The position numbers and the translations under genes were made by a program. A stretch of DNA of 36,955 nucleotides from an uncultured Collinsella sp. (GTDB lineage Bacteria > Actinomycetota > Coriobacteriia > Coriobacteriales > Coriobacteriaceae). The DNA lies in the NCBI GenBank assembly GCA_958431945.1, contig CAUASQ010000001.1:1-36955 (forward strand), read 5' to 3'. Under the pieces are notes generated by a model that did not search any database, had not been told where the DNA came from, and was given only the letters and a program-made list of their open reading frames with translations. Positions 15,990 to 25,187 of the stretch are shown in pieces; the stretch's first letter is position 1, and each line of letters starts with the position of its first letter.

Positions 15990-17030
15990 TTAGAGAAAGC
16001 GCTCCAGGCAGGCTTTGAGACCGCGAGTCGAAAGATAGAACAGCGTGGCGTCTGCCATCGAAACGCCCGAGGTCGCCGCAACGAGCTTGTGGGCAACACG
16101 GCAAACGGCGCCCTTGGCGGGCATATCCGCCCACGCCGTTCCCAAAAACGTCGTGAGGTCCATGTTGACGCGAGACGCCACGCGTTGGAAGTCATCAGCA
16201 TCCAAGCGCGCCAGGTCGAACACAATTAGGTCCAAAAACCAAGTTATCAGCTCGCCGGGACACAGGTCCAAAAGACCGTAGGCCGCCCAGTCCTCCAAGA
16301 CCTCCTCGAGCATCCTCATATGGGCATCGAGCTTTTTGGCGCGAGCCTCGACACTGTTGAACTCGTGCGTCGCCGATTCACTCTCCATCACGTAGTGGTA
16401 GAACTTGTCCGGCATGACGACGGTCTTGTGGGCAAGCGCATAAGCCGCAAATTGGAAGACGACGTCCTCGCCCAAAGCCAAACCGGGGGCGAAGCGAATG
16501 CCTTCGCGATTGAGCAGCTCGCGCGAAAAAGCCGCGCGGCAGGCATAGGGCTGCGCATTCGAATGGAACAGCAGTTGGGGATCACGGGCGCCGAAGGTAC
16601 CAGCTTTGGGGCTCATGAGTTGCTGGACGCGTTTGGGGGCAGCGTCGGCAGGTTCACAGACGCCGCCAAAAACGGCGGCCTCGGCATCTGCAGACTCCAT
16701 GGCATGTAGCACGCGCTCGACTGTCCGGGCATCGATGTAATCGTCGGCGTCCACAAAAAAGACGGTCTCGCCTCCGGCGGCATCGATACCGGCATTTCGA
16801 GCGCACGAGACACCCGCGTTTTCCTGGTCAATCACCAGTACGCGATCGTCGGTCTGCGCGATCTGGCGCAGCACGTTCAACGAATCATCAGTCGAACCGT
16901 CGTTGACGCAGACAACCTGAATCGAGCGCTCGGACTGGGCCAGCAGCGAATCGAGGCATCGCTGAATGGAGCGCGCAGAGTTGTAAACGGGGACGACAAT
17001 CGTAGCTTTAGGACACGAGTCCTCTCCCAT
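15990..17030 (-). CDS. GT2 family glycosyltransferase
   Basis: 346 residues. Starts KATIVVPVYNSARSI, with VNDGSTDDS, ENAGVSCARNAGI, the metal-binding DADD and LGEDVVFQF. Overall plan and size match the gene at 13717-14784. The ATG at 17030 follows GGGGGT about nine bases upstream and only 6 bases after the preceding stop, so it is cotranscribed with 17037-18140. It is likely to transfer one sugar of the same glycan. No transmembrane segment is seen. Confidence 0.9.
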   Translation of the reverse strand: MGEDSCPKATIVVPVYNSARSIQRCLDSLLAQSERSIQVVCVNDGSTDDSLNVLRQIAQTDDRVLVIDQENAGVSCARNAGIDAAGGETVFFVDADDYIDARTVERVLHAMESADAEAAVFGGVCEPADAAPKRVQQLMSPKAGTFGARDPQLLFHSNAQPYACRAAFSRELLNREGIRFAPGLALGEDVVFQFAAYALAHKTVVMPDKFYHYVMESESATHEFNSVEARAKKLDAHMRMLEEVLEDWAAYGLLDLCPGELITWFLDLIVFDLARLDADDFQRVASRVNMDLTTFLGTAWADMPAKGAVCRVAHKLVAATSGVSMADATLFYLSTRGLKACLERFL

Positions 17031-17036
17031 GCCGAC

Positions 17037-18140
17037 CTACCCCCTCAGCGATTCGATGAGGAAGGCGGCGACCACGCCCGGGCCTCCAACCGAGGCGTAA
17101 TACTTAGCACGCCCCAATGCACCATCCGTCGCAAAACTCGGATGTTCGTCAACCCAGCCCTCAGGATCTTTGAGGATGGCAGCGAGGTTCGCGCGCTTCC
17201 ACGGCTTGAGGTCGTCAAGCGAAAACTCCCCCGCGTCCAAGGCCGCCTGAAATTCCTTGGCCATCTGAACCAGGAACTCCTTATAGAACTTAGGCGCTAG
17301 GCGCACGTAGTTCCACATGTACGAATCGTACTTAATGAGCTGATTGAACTTGAGCATGCGCGCGACATCATCACTTGCGTGGTCACGGGCATAATCCTCT
17401 CGAATCCAACGCTCAATCTCGGCATACTCGGTATTGACGCAAAAGACCTTAGCCGAAGAATTGACCGAGGAATTCTCGTTGTCCTGGCGATAAGACAACA
17501 CGGCATCATGAAGGTAAACAGCCTTATCGGCGCACGCGATCACCTTAAAGGCGAATGACGTGTCCTGAAAGGATGCCCCCGGAGTCGGCAGGAACTTAAT
17601 GCCGTTGCGCTCAAGAAAATCGCGACGGTACACGGCCGACCAAATCGACGGCTTTTGCTTAAAGAACTGCGTCGTATCGCTCGGGTGCACTGGCTTTCCA
17701 CAGTCCTTGGCTTTAAACATCTCGTGCAGCGAACGGCGCTCCTCGGGCTTAGACCAGTAGAAATCAAAGTTCGCCTTCGCGAAGTCGGCATTATTGCTAT
17801 CGGCGGCCGAGACAAGCTTTTCGAGTGCGTCGGACGCCATAAAGTCATCGGACTCCAAGATGCCAACGTACTTGCCACGCGCCATCTCCAGACCGTGGTT
17901 CATCGAGTCGCCGTAGCCGCTGTTGGCCTTGTCGATCATCTTAACGCGCTCATCGCGCTCCATATACTCGCGGATAATCGCCGGCGAGTTGTCGGTCGAC
18001 CCGTCGTTAATGCAGATGATCTCAATATCCTTGAGCGTCTGCGCCAGGGCGGAATCGAGACACTCGCGCAGGTAGCGCTGAACATTGTAAATGGGAATAA
18101 GCAGCGACAGAACAGGGCTGCCAGAGGCGTTAGTAGACAA
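17037..18140 (-). CDS. GT2 family glycosyltransferase, first gene of the leftward glycan operon
   Basis: 367 residues beginning at TTG (18140), with AAGGAG five bases upstream, the best start in the frame. Motifs: LSLLIPIYNVQRYL, ICINDGSTDNS, DKANSGYGDSMN, ILESDDFM and FLPTPGASFQDTSFAFKV, followed by YRQDNENSSVNS. It is a close paralogue of 14797-15915, and both start with TTG. As the first gene after the divergent gap at 18141-18252 it sets operon expression. The family makes glycosidic bonds for capsule, rhamnan or cell-wall polysaccharides; acceptor and sugar are unknown. Confidence 0.9.
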   Translation of the reverse strand: MSTNASGSPVLSLLIPIYNVQRYLRECLDSALAQTLKDIEIICINDGSTDNSPAIIREYMERDERVKMIDKANSGYGDSMNHGLEMARGKYVGILESDDFMASDALEKLVSAADSNNADFAKANFDFYWSKPEERRSLHEMFKAKDCGKPVHPSDTTQFFKQKPSIWSAVYRRDFLERNGIKFLPTPGASFQDTSFAFKVIACADKAVYLHDAVLSYRQDNENSSVNSSAKVFCVNTEYAEIERWIREDYARDHASDDVARMLKFNQLIKYDSYMWNYVRLAPKFYKEFLVQMAKEFQAALDAGEFSLDDLKPWKRANLAAILKDPEGWVDEHPSFATDGALGRAKYYASVGGPGVVAAFLIESLRG

Positions 18141-18206
18141 ATGTGCTCCTTAGGAAATACCTGTCGTTTCATGGTATCAAAGGGTCAGCGCGCTAGCGGG
18201 CGTTTA

Positions 18207-18212
18207 TATAAT
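18207..18212 (+). promoter_or_regulatory. Candidate -10 box of the acyltransferase gene
   Basis: TATAAT in the 112-base gap between the leftward glycan operon and the rightward acyltransferase gene, giving a leader of about 35 bases. The -35 region is weak. Confidence 0.45.
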
Positions 18213-18252
18213 CTATGGAGCTCGCAGAGGCAAACCGATAAGAAAGGACGTC

Positions 18253-19383
18253 ATGCAGCCCAAAGCCGCACGCAACATACCCATCGAAGCGCTGCGTTTG
18301 GTCGCGGTCGCCGGCATCGCGGTGTTCCACACCTTTCAGTGGACCTTCCAAGCCGTCTGCGTCGGCGCCGTGGAATATGCCCCACTTGCGATATTCCCCT
18401 ATTCCGGCGCGCTCGGTTTTATTAACTTGCTTGGCTGCTGGGCCAACGAGGTCTTCTTTATGATCTCGGGCTATTTTCTCATCGCTTCGGCCGCGCGTGC
18501 TTGGGACGGTGGAGCAACGTGGAAGTCGCAAATGCAACGGACGGCGCAGCGCCTTGGCAAGGTCATTATGCCCACTGCGTTTTATTGCCTCGTGGCGCTC
18601 GCGTGGTCCACGGTCGTCTCACCCATTCCCGATGTTACCCTCAATACGCACTACTGGTACACGCTAGGCCTTGAGTTTATCTGGGTCTATGCCGCCACGG
18701 TCTTCATGGCGCCATGGTTTGGACTGGCCAAGAGTCGACTCTCCCAGAAGAGCTACACGACGACGGTCATCGCCATTAGCATCCTCGCATTCGTTGCTAA
18801 CGGGTATTTGGCCGCCATGAGTGCGACAAGCGGCGGTGAGTTTTCTTGGCTGCAGAAGCTCATGAGCGCTGCCACGTACGTAATCGCGTTTTTGATCGGC
18901 GGGCTGCTCCGCGACGTAACCGACGCCATGGATTCGGACAGGGTGGGCGCCTTAGGCACGCGGTCGCTCGCAGCGGTTTTGGCATTCGTCACCATCCTGG
19001 AAGGCGAGCTCTCCTTCACCGGCAACCTCACGGCGATGGCAGTCCTCTCCTACAAATCGACCTCGCTGATCTCGTTTGCTCTCGCTGCCGCCTCCTTGCT
19101 CTTTGCGGCAACCCGACGCAGTGCCTCAGGCAATCCGCGGACTGCAGGTGTCATCGTCACCTTATCGACCGCCACGCTTGGTTTCTATGTGATGCAGTCG
19201 CTCACCAGTAGCCTGTGGCGTCCCGTCTTCAATACGTTGCTCGCAAACATACTGGTCAGCCAAAACAGCCCGGCAGCTATATGTATCGTCACGGGTACCG
19301 TCATTAGCATCGTCTTTGCCTTAGCGCTCCTCATCATCGATGCAGCCAGAAGCCTTATCGCTCGCAAGCTCAAGTGGCAATAG
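18253..19383 (+). CDS. Acyltransferase 3 family membrane protein
   Basis: 376 residues with about ten hydrophobic segments. The start NIPIEALRLVAVAGIAVFHTF carries the RxxA and catalytic-type His typical of acyltransferase 3 proteins (OatA, WecH, NodX relatives). FFMISGYFL is the second family motif. Such proteins move acetyl or succinyl groups onto sugars at the membrane. Here the setting between glycan genes suggests O-acetylation of the polymer. The ATG at 18253 has GAAAGGA upstream. There is no extra SGNH domain, so it is the membrane-only form. Confidence 0.88.
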   Translation: MQPKAARNIPIEALRLVAVAGIAVFHTFQWTFQAVCVGAVEYAPLAIFPYSGALGFINLLGCWANEVFFMISGYFLIASAARAWDGGATWKSQMQRTAQRLGKVIMPTAFYCLVALAWSTVVSPIPDVTLNTHYWYTLGLEFIWVYAATVFMAPWFGLAKSRLSQKSYTTTVIAISILAFVANGYLAAMSATSGGEFSWLQKLMSAATYVIAFLIGGLLRDVTDAMDSDRVGALGTRSLAAVLAFVTILEGELSFTGNLTAMAVLSYKSTSLISFALAAASLLFAATRRSASGNPRTAGVIVTLSTATLGFYVMQSLTSSLWRPVFNTLLANILVSQNSPAAICIVTGTVISIVFALALLIIDAARSLIARKLKWQ

Positions 19384-19553
19384 ACACGCTGCCGTCAGAC
19401 GCCAAAGCCGCTACAGCCGTGGCAGGTTCCTGCGTTTTATTCAAAGCTTGCCGCCAAGGTGCGCCGAGCCTTTACAATAGGACAGTCCCAAGGACGTATT
19501 CGATAGCTTCCGCGCAGCACTCGCCCACCGCGCGTGAAAGGATATATTGCCCC

Positions 19554-20573
19554 ATGCCTTCAACCCTTCCCGCTCCCATCGATAAGCTCGCCATCGTCGT
19601 CGTTACGTACAAGCGCCAGGAACTCCTGGCCAACTTGTTCGACTCTATGACCGAGCTCACGGCCGCGCCCTGGCGCATCGTGATTGTCGATAACGAGAAT
19701 TCGCGCGAGACCGAGGCCATGTGCACCGCATTCAACGAGCGCCTGGCCAACCTGTGGGGCATCGACACCGAGCAACCTGACGCGCAGGGCGGCACCGACC
19801 GTGTCATCTACGCCCCGCAGCTCGAAAACGGCGGCGGTGCGGGCGGCTTCTCCGCCGGCACTAAATGCGCCTACGACCTGGGCGCTCAATGGTTCTGGGT
19901 GATGGACGACGACGTGCTCGTCATCCCCGAAGGCATCGAGCGTCTTGCCAAGTGGACCGACCGCTACGATGTCATCCAGGGTTCGCGCCTGGACTTTGAC
20001 GGCGGCGCCTTCTTTTGGCAATACCAACTCATCCTTTCGCTCGGCATTCCCAACCCAGTCGCCAAGTGGGACTTGGGTCCCGAGGGTTATCGCGCCATGA
20101 ACCAGCTATGCTTTGAGGGCGGCATGTTCTCGCGCCGCGTGGTCGACAAGATCGGCCTGCCCGACGCGCGCTTCTTTATCTACGGCGACGATGCCTGCTA
20201 TGGCTACGTGGCCAGCCAGCACTTCCCCGCCGCCGTTGTTGCCGACATTGTGCTCAAGCGCGCCCGCGCCGTCTCTAACTGGGACATCGCCGGCAAACGC
20301 CAGCTCAACTCCACGAGCGACACCAACCGCTACTACATCATGCGCAATCGCGGCTTTTTGGCCCGCTACATGCAGATTTACGGTGACTACCACCCCATGC
20401 TATTCCGCCTGGGCAATGCCGCGACCTTCTGCAAGGAATTCATTCGCCTGGCTGCGGTCGACAAATGCTTTAAGACCGGTATTCCGGCGCTGCGCCGTGG
20501 CATGAAGGACGCCCGCAAGATCATCAAGGACCCCGACTGGAAGCCCATGCCGCCCATGAAGGACACCGAGTAA
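19554..20573 (+). CDS. GT2 glycosyltransferase, galactofuranosyltransferase-like
   Basis: 339 residues from the ATG at 19554, with GAAAGGA about 11 bases upstream; the 60 codons of open frame before it have no homology or binding site. It shows IDKLAIVVVTYKR, IVDNENS, ENGGGAGGFSAG and a metal-binding DDD at 118-120 (WVMDDDVLV). Then FFIYGDDACYGY supplies the catalytic-site acidic residues and YYIMRNRGFLARY follows. The GGxGGF plus YxxRN pattern is that of GlfT2-like and related rhamnosyl/galactofuranosyl transferases. It lies 170 bases after the acyltransferase gene and may share its transcript. Confidence 0.88.
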   Translation: MPSTLPAPIDKLAIVVVTYKRQELLANLFDSMTELTAAPWRIVIVDNENSRETEAMCTAFNERLANLWGIDTEQPDAQGGTDRVIYAPQLENGGGAGGFSAGTKCAYDLGAQWFWVMDDDVLVIPEGIERLAKWTDRYDVIQGSRLDFDGGAFFWQYQLILSLGIPNPVAKWDLGPEGYRAMNQLCFEGGMFSRRVVDKIGLPDARFFIYGDDACYGYVASQHFPAAVVADIVLKRARAVSNWDIAGKRQLNSTSDTNRYYIMRNRGFLARYMQIYGDYHPMLFRLGNAATFCKEFIRLAAVDKCFKTGIPALRRGMKDARKIIKDPDWKPMPPMKDTE

Positions 20574-20597
20574 CGGAAGCCGGAAACACCTCGGCGC

Positions 20598-22394
20598 TCA
20601 AAGCCGCTGGCACACCGTAGCCACATGCTGCCCATCAAAACCGAACCCCCAGCGCATGCGACCCACGCCGGGGCGCGGTACACGGATTTCGTCGATGCCA
20701 TCGCGCTCTATGTCGAGTAGCGACTGCACGGCCAGCAATTCCAACCCCAGCGCATCCACATCGGGGTCATACATCATATTGATCGTTATAAGCGGGCGCT
20801 CGTCCAGCATGCCGATCGTGTCAGCTACGTCGAACACAGCGCCCGTAGGAAAAACCTGGATGTCCCAGCGACCCGCGCCACACTTTCGCCTCGAAGCAGG
20901 ATTGGCATAGCCCGGCAAGCCAAAGCAGAGCCCCTGCAAGAGCAGATGATATGGCAGCGGCTTATCTGGGTCGGTCTCACCGATTCCCGCATCCCCCAGG
21001 ATGCGGCTTAGCGCCCGCTTCACGGTATCCTCGTTCCCACGGCACAGCCCGTCGCGAAACGCATCGACGTCTCGAATGTCTTCGGCAGCGCACTCAAACC
21101 ACTCAACAATCACTAGACGCAAGGCTTGGCGAAGCTCTTTATTGGGCAATCGCAAAGCACGGAGGCGATCGCCATGCTCTGGCTCCTCAGTCATATCCGT
21201 CGTCAGGAAACCGGACAGATATAGCGCTGTCCACATGCCATCGTCAGGCGAGACATCTGGCTCTGCAGTGCCCAAACAAAGCGGGACCTCAGCGCACCCA
21301 TGGGCCTCGAGCAAATCGAACAAGACCGAAAGGCGGTCGAGATTCCACCCGGCAACTACCCTACTCAGGCAATCGGCATATCCATACAGATCGGCACGCA
21401 CGGGCGCCGTGCAGCCTCGGTCCAAAAAACCGATCACACGCGCTGGATTCGAGCAATAATCCCTACCAAACCGATATCCCTCGAGCCATTCACGCGCATC
21501 ATCAAGGTATTCCTCGCGCCCAGCATGATTCAACAGAGCCTGGACCTCGGCATCCGAAAAGCCGAACCAACGGTCACACCACGTCGAAAGCGGCGTCGTC
21601 AGATAATACGAGCAGCCGTGCAAAGAAAGCGCCGCTTCGGCAGGGCCGGGACACTCCCCCATCAGACATGCAAAGCGTAGCGAATGGCCCGCGGCAGCAA
21701 TGGCGTCAAACAGCACACGGTCAAGTAGTTCTGCCGGATCGGCGTCGGAAGCGTCCCTCGCGCTCGCATAGCGAGACCACGCCGCATCGTACCCATCAAC
21801 GAGCAATACAACCTGCTCATCGCAGGCAATCTCCAGCAGCTCTATAAGCACACCGAGCACCGAGTCAATCTCGTCCGCGCTCGCCACGCCACGCGCGACA
21901 CGTTCGATGTGACGCACCTTATCTCGAGCTAAATCCGGAGCCTCCAAGAGAGCCAACAAGCGAGCGCACTCGCCCGAAAGGGCATCGCGCACGACGCCGG
22001 CAACAGCGGGGCCACGCCTCGCAGCGCCAGAAAAGTCCAGCGATATCACCGGATAGCAAGCATACTCATCCCGATAGCGCCCACCGTCCGCATCCCAAAT
22101 CTGAGCATCGGCAAACGAGATCCGACCGGCGCGACCGACCGCCGGACGCTCCAGAAAAGCCCTGAGCATCGACAAGTTCATGCTCTTGCCAAAACCCTCG
22201 GGTCGACAGCACACCACAACGGACGCGTCGCAGTCCAACATATCGGCAATAAACATGGTCTTGTCAACCAGCATGCAGCAACCAAGGGCCTCCGCATAGT
22301 CGTGCATGCCAATGGGCAAAGCCGCATCGTCGGCACAGCCGATCAAACGCACGCCAAAGCCGGCATCACAACCATTATTCGCCTGTTCAGGCAC
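20598..22394 (-). CDS. AAA-ATPase_like / DUF1703-type protein with degenerate nuclease end
   Basis: 598 residues from the GTG at 22394, which has GGGGGG nine bases upstream. LPIGMHDYAEAL and VDKTMFIADML open the domain. The P-loop region reads CRPEGFGKSMNLSML, where the family usually has RPRRFGKSL. VISLDFSGAARR and VVLLVDGYDAAWSRY (Walker B position, with Asp) follow. The end carries YHLLLQGLCFGL and CGAGRWDIQVF, the place of the PD-(D/E)xK nuclease. However, the usual ExK strand reads PLITINMMYD, without Glu and Lys. Catalytic nuclease activity is therefore unlikely. The family is common in gut bacteria; its role is unknown. It converges with 19554-20573 over a gap of 24 bases. Confidence 0.8.
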   Translation of the reverse strand: MPEQANNGCDAGFGVRLIGCADDAALPIGMHDYAEALGCCMLVDKTMFIADMLDCDASVVVCCRPEGFGKSMNLSMLRAFLERPAVGRAGRISFADAQIWDADGGRYRDEYACYPVISLDFSGAARRGPAVAGVVRDALSGECARLLALLEAPDLARDKVRHIERVARGVASADEIDSVLGVLIELLEIACDEQVVLLVDGYDAAWSRYASARDASDADPAELLDRVLFDAIAAAGHSLRFACLMGECPGPAEAALSLHGCSYYLTTPLSTWCDRWFGFSDAEVQALLNHAGREEYLDDAREWLEGYRFGRDYCSNPARVIGFLDRGCTAPVRADLYGYADCLSRVVAGWNLDRLSVLFDLLEAHGCAEVPLCLGTAEPDVSPDDGMWTALYLSGFLTTDMTEEPEHGDRLRALRLPNKELRQALRLVIVEWFECAAEDIRDVDAFRDGLCRGNEDTVKRALSRILGDAGIGETDPDKPLPYHLLLQGLCFGLPGYANPASRRKCGAGRWDIQVFPTGAVFDVADTIGMLDERPLITINMMYDPDVDALGLELLAVQSLLDIERDGIDEIRVPRPGVGRMRWGFGFDGQHVATVCQRL

Positions 22395-22535
22395 CAAAAC
22401 GTTCCCCCCTAAATCGCAGCACGGTGCCAATTGTAATGACCGCCTCGCGCGTATCGACGACGCCGCGCGAACATATCGGGCAACGGTAGCAACAAGAGGT
22501 GTGAGGGGGCATAACTAATCGTTGCACAACAAAAC

Positions 22536-22561
22536 GGGCCCGATGCATTCGCACCGGACCC
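22536..22561 (-). terminator. Terminator of the sortase-anchored protein gene
   Basis: On the minus strand an 11-bp stem (GGGTCCGGTGC with GCATCGGGCCC, two G-U pairs) and a GAAT loop are followed by GTTTTGTTG. It lies 36 bases after the stop. Confidence 0.75.
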
Positions 22562-22596
22562 TGTCCCAACTCTTTAGTTATCTGGCAACCGAGAGG

Positions 22597-24357
22597 CTAC
22601 TCCTCCGAGCCGTCCTCCCCAGAGGCTTTCTTCTGCTGATCGAGCTTATGCTTACCACTTACGATAGACGTAGCGCCCAGTGTGGCCAAGCTTGCACTGG
22701 CAAGGCTCGCCATAACGATAAGGTCGCCCGTCTTGGGCATGTTACCGCCAGATGACTTGGTCGTTGTAGTCGTCGTGGTTGTAGTGGTCACCGTCTTGGA
22801 GTCATTTTGCTCTTGGTTCTGGTTGTCGGTGTTGCCCTTGCCGCCGTCCTCGCCCTGCTGCTTTCCGTCCTCGGTCTTGCCCTTGTTCTCGTCCTTCTCC
22901 CCAGAGCTAGAACCCTTATCGGATTCGGTCTTCTCAGAAGCCTTGTCCTTGGAGTCGCCCTTTGCGGCCTCGGTCTTTTCCGTGGAAACCTGATCTGAGT
23001 TGTCCTTGTTCTGGGCCGAGCCGTTATTGACGCCAGCCATCAGCGAAGAACCCAGCGTAGAACCAAGCTGCTCGGAGAAAGAAGGCTTCTTGTCCGGCGA
23101 AGCAACGGGAGCGTCCGGCGCTTTATTCGAGTCGTCCTTGGAAGCATCGGAATCAGGGGTTGCGTCAGAGCCGGAGCCGTTGTTAGAGCCGGTGTCAACG
23201 GGCGAATCGCTCGAGCCGGTGGATGAGTTAGAGGTGTCAGCGTCGGTCGAACCAGAAGCGTCGCTGTCCGTATTGCCGGCAGAGCTTGAAGACGAATCGC
23301 CCGCAGCAGAGCCGTTCGAATTGGAGCCGTTCGAGGTAGAGCCGTCGTTGGTAGTGCCACCAGCAGAGCCATTACCGTCAGCATCGGTCGAGGGCGCATC
23401 CATCCTGTCATCGTTAGCATCGTCACTCGAGTCGTCATTCGAATCAGGTGTCGGCGAGGGCGCCGGTGTGGGCTCGGGCTGCACGGGCGTCGCGGCGGCA
23501 GCCTCGTCCTCGGCGATATAAGCCAAGCAGTCCTTCAGCTCATTCTTATAACGATTCTTCCAGCCCTCATGATACTGGGGCTGACTCGAAAACTTAGTGG
23601 CGACATTGTTGACCACACTATTGGAGAGCGCCGTCACAAACTCGCGGTCGGACATATCGTTGGAAAGAATCGCCCAGCGGAAAAAGTCCCTGCAACCACC
23701 GGTGCCGCACATGTTGGTGATGCTCCACACCATGCCCTTGACGCAATCGGCGCGGCCCGAAATATCAATGCCCAGGCCGCTCTTGAGCCACGCCTCGGTC
23801 ACCGCATAGTACGAGTTGTACGCATAGGCATCTTGAAGTGCTGAGAACTCAACAGGATCGGTGTTGTACGCACCTTGGAAGGCATCCTGAGCGATATGGC
23901 CCAACTCGGTGAGCTGACCGTTCTCGTACATGGCATTGCTCGTGTTGGAAATCTCGCTGCCGCGATCAATCGCATCCTTGAGCATGCTGTATTTTTCGGG
24001 GTTGTAGTTGTAGGCCTGCTTCATAAACGGAATGAGCGACCAACGACGGTCGAACTGGTAATAACCCAGCGCGTTATAGCCGTCACCGTACGAAAAGCCC
24101 TGGTTGTAGTTGCCATGGCTCTCGTACTTGGTAAAGTACTTCATCTCGGGAGTCACGTTGACAAACGAAACGCCCTGGACCGACCTCAGCACGCCCGAGA
24201 AGGACTGCTGGGTGTAGGGACCCTTATCGATATCGGTGGCATCCGAGGCAACGCCCGGCGTGGGCTCCTCGGCAGCGGCGGGTGCCGGCGCGGAAACGGC
24301 GCCAAACGAAAGCGCCAACGTCAGGCCCGCGACAATAGCAGAATGCTTGGGCTGCAT
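22597..24357 (-). CDS. Secreted, sortase-anchored protein with lysozyme-like N-terminal domain
   Basis: 586 residues. A signal peptide (MQPKHSAIVAGLTLALSF, cut near AAA-EE) leads to a folded domain of about 55-290 containing KYESHGNYNQGFSYGDGYNA, LGYYQFDRRW and several Cys. The Glu followed by a YQF strand resembles phage-tail lysozyme and lytic transglycosylase folds, so a peptidoglycan-active role is inferred. Residues 290-535 are a Ser/Asp/Asn/Thr/Lys-rich linker with a run of threonines. MPKTG at 540-544, a hydrophobic segment and a charged tail form an LPXTG-type sorting signal with Met for Leu. The ATG at 24357 has GGGAGGA upstream. It is probably a wall-anchored cell-wall hydrolase or adhesin. 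Confidence 0.85.
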   Translation of the reverse strand: MQPKHSAIVAGLTLALSFGAVSAPAPAAAEEPTPGVASDATDIDKGPYTQQSFSGVLRSVQGVSFVNVTPEMKYFTKYESHGNYNQGFSYGDGYNALGYYQFDRRWSLIPFMKQAYNYNPEKYSMLKDAIDRGSEISNTSNAMYENGQLTELGHIAQDAFQGAYNTDPVEFSALQDAYAYNSYYAVTEAWLKSGLGIDISGRADCVKGMVWSITNMCGTGGCRDFFRWAILSNDMSDREFVTALSNSVVNNVATKFSSQPQYHEGWKNRYKNELKDCLAYIAEDEAAAATPVQPEPTPAPSPTPDSNDDSSDDANDDRMDAPSTDADGNGSAGGTTNDGSTSNGSNSNGSAAGDSSSSSAGNTDSDASGSTDADTSNSSTGSSDSPVDTGSNNGSGSDATPDSDASKDDSNKAPDAPVASPDKKPSFSEQLGSTLGSSLMAGVNNGSAQNKDNSDQVSTEKTEAAKGDSKDKASEKTESDKGSSSGEKDENKGKTEDGKQQGEDGGKGNTDNQNQEQNDSKTVTTTTTTTTTTKSSGGNMPKTGDLIVMASLASASLATLGATSIVSGKHKLDQQKKASGEDGSEE

Positions 24358-24485
24358 AAGATCCTCCCTGCATTGGTGTAGTTAAAGTTCAGTTTGCAAA
24401 GATAAAAATCAGTATTGCAGCTCGCCCGTTGTTACACAACAACCCCTCGGTAAACGGCAACAACCCTCCGCGAAATCTTAAGGAA

Positions 24486-24905
24486 TTAGACAAACTGGTC
24501 GTCGGGCGCCAACAGAAGCTCGCCGTAACGTTTCGTCAGCCCGTCTCTCAACTGACAGAAAGCGGGAATATAGACGTTCAAGATGCGCTGAATCAAATCT
24601 TGAGCGAGCTTGTTGTCGTAGATATGGACGTTCGTATTGCGGTCTCTGAGCATATCCAGCCAGGCTGCCTCATCAATAAAGTGGTAGAATCGGTAGGACT
24701 CCTTCAAGATGGCACGAGGAGACCCCGACGCGGCAAGCGTGGCGCCCTCATACTCGAGCAGACGCTTAAGGAGCTTCCAGCTCAGTTCAAATTGAAGATT
24801 GAACTTATTAATCAATCCACTCTGAACAAAATCATTGTTGAGATCCTGATTGGGCGCATCCTCAAGATTCGCCAAGGCGCTAACAAAGTTCTCATATTTT
24901 TTCAT
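24486..24905 (-). CDS. HEPN toxin of a HEPN/MNT pair (HI0074-type)
   Basis: 139 residues, helical. FNLQFELSWKLLKRLLEYEG is the hallmark of the HI0074-like substrate-binding/HEPN family. RNTNVHIYDNK is an R-x4-H-x-Y motif. In studied HEPN/MNT systems the HEPN protein is an RNase toxin, and the MNT partner silences it by adding AMP to that Tyr. Its start overlaps the MNT gene by 14 bases, so the two are translationally coupled. AT-richer than the neighbours, suggesting gain by transfer. Confidence 0.85.
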   Translation of the reverse strand: MKKYENFVSALANLEDAPNQDLNNDFVQSGLINKFNLQFELSWKLLKRLLEYEGATLAASGSPRAILKESYRFYHFIDEAAWLDMLRDRNTNVHIYDNKLAQDLIQRILNVYIPAFCQLRDGLTKRYGELLLAPDDQFV

Positions 24906-25179
24906 ACAGAATCACACCATCCTTGGCAATCTCATCGAGCAATTGCTGCGATAGGGACTCGTCGAGATTGACGACATCTACATCTAAAAGAGTATCAAGA
25001 TGTTCCTCGATCAAATATGAGAAACGGCCGAAATCCCGGCAACCTGCTACGGCGATGTCAATATCGCTCTTGGGCAAGTTGTCGCCTCGAGCACGAGAAC
25101 CAAACAACACGACCTTCTCGGCGTCACATTCCCGAGCAAAAACTTCGATTTGCTTGTACACCTTGTCGAGAGATGCCAT
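24892..25179 (-). CDS. MNT nucleotidyltransferase antitoxin (HI0073-type)
   Basis: 95 residues from the ATG at 25179, with AGGGG five bases upstream. A GTG two codons earlier is too close to that site. VLFGSRARGDNLPKSDIDIA contains the minimal nucleotidyltransferase motif: GSRARG, then Asp-x-Asp that binds metal. VDVVNLD supplies the third acidic residue. It is predicted to adenylylate the HEPN partner encoded next. It begins 8 bases after the stop of the Rrf2 regulator gene, so the pair may be expressed with the Fe-S regulator. Confidence 0.87.
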   Translation of the reverse strand: MASLDKVYKQIEVFARECDAEKVVLFGSRARGDNLPKSDIDIAVAGCRDFGRFSYLIEEHLDTLLDVDVVNLDESLSQQLLDEIAKDGVILYEKI

Positions 25180-25187
25180 TTGCACCC

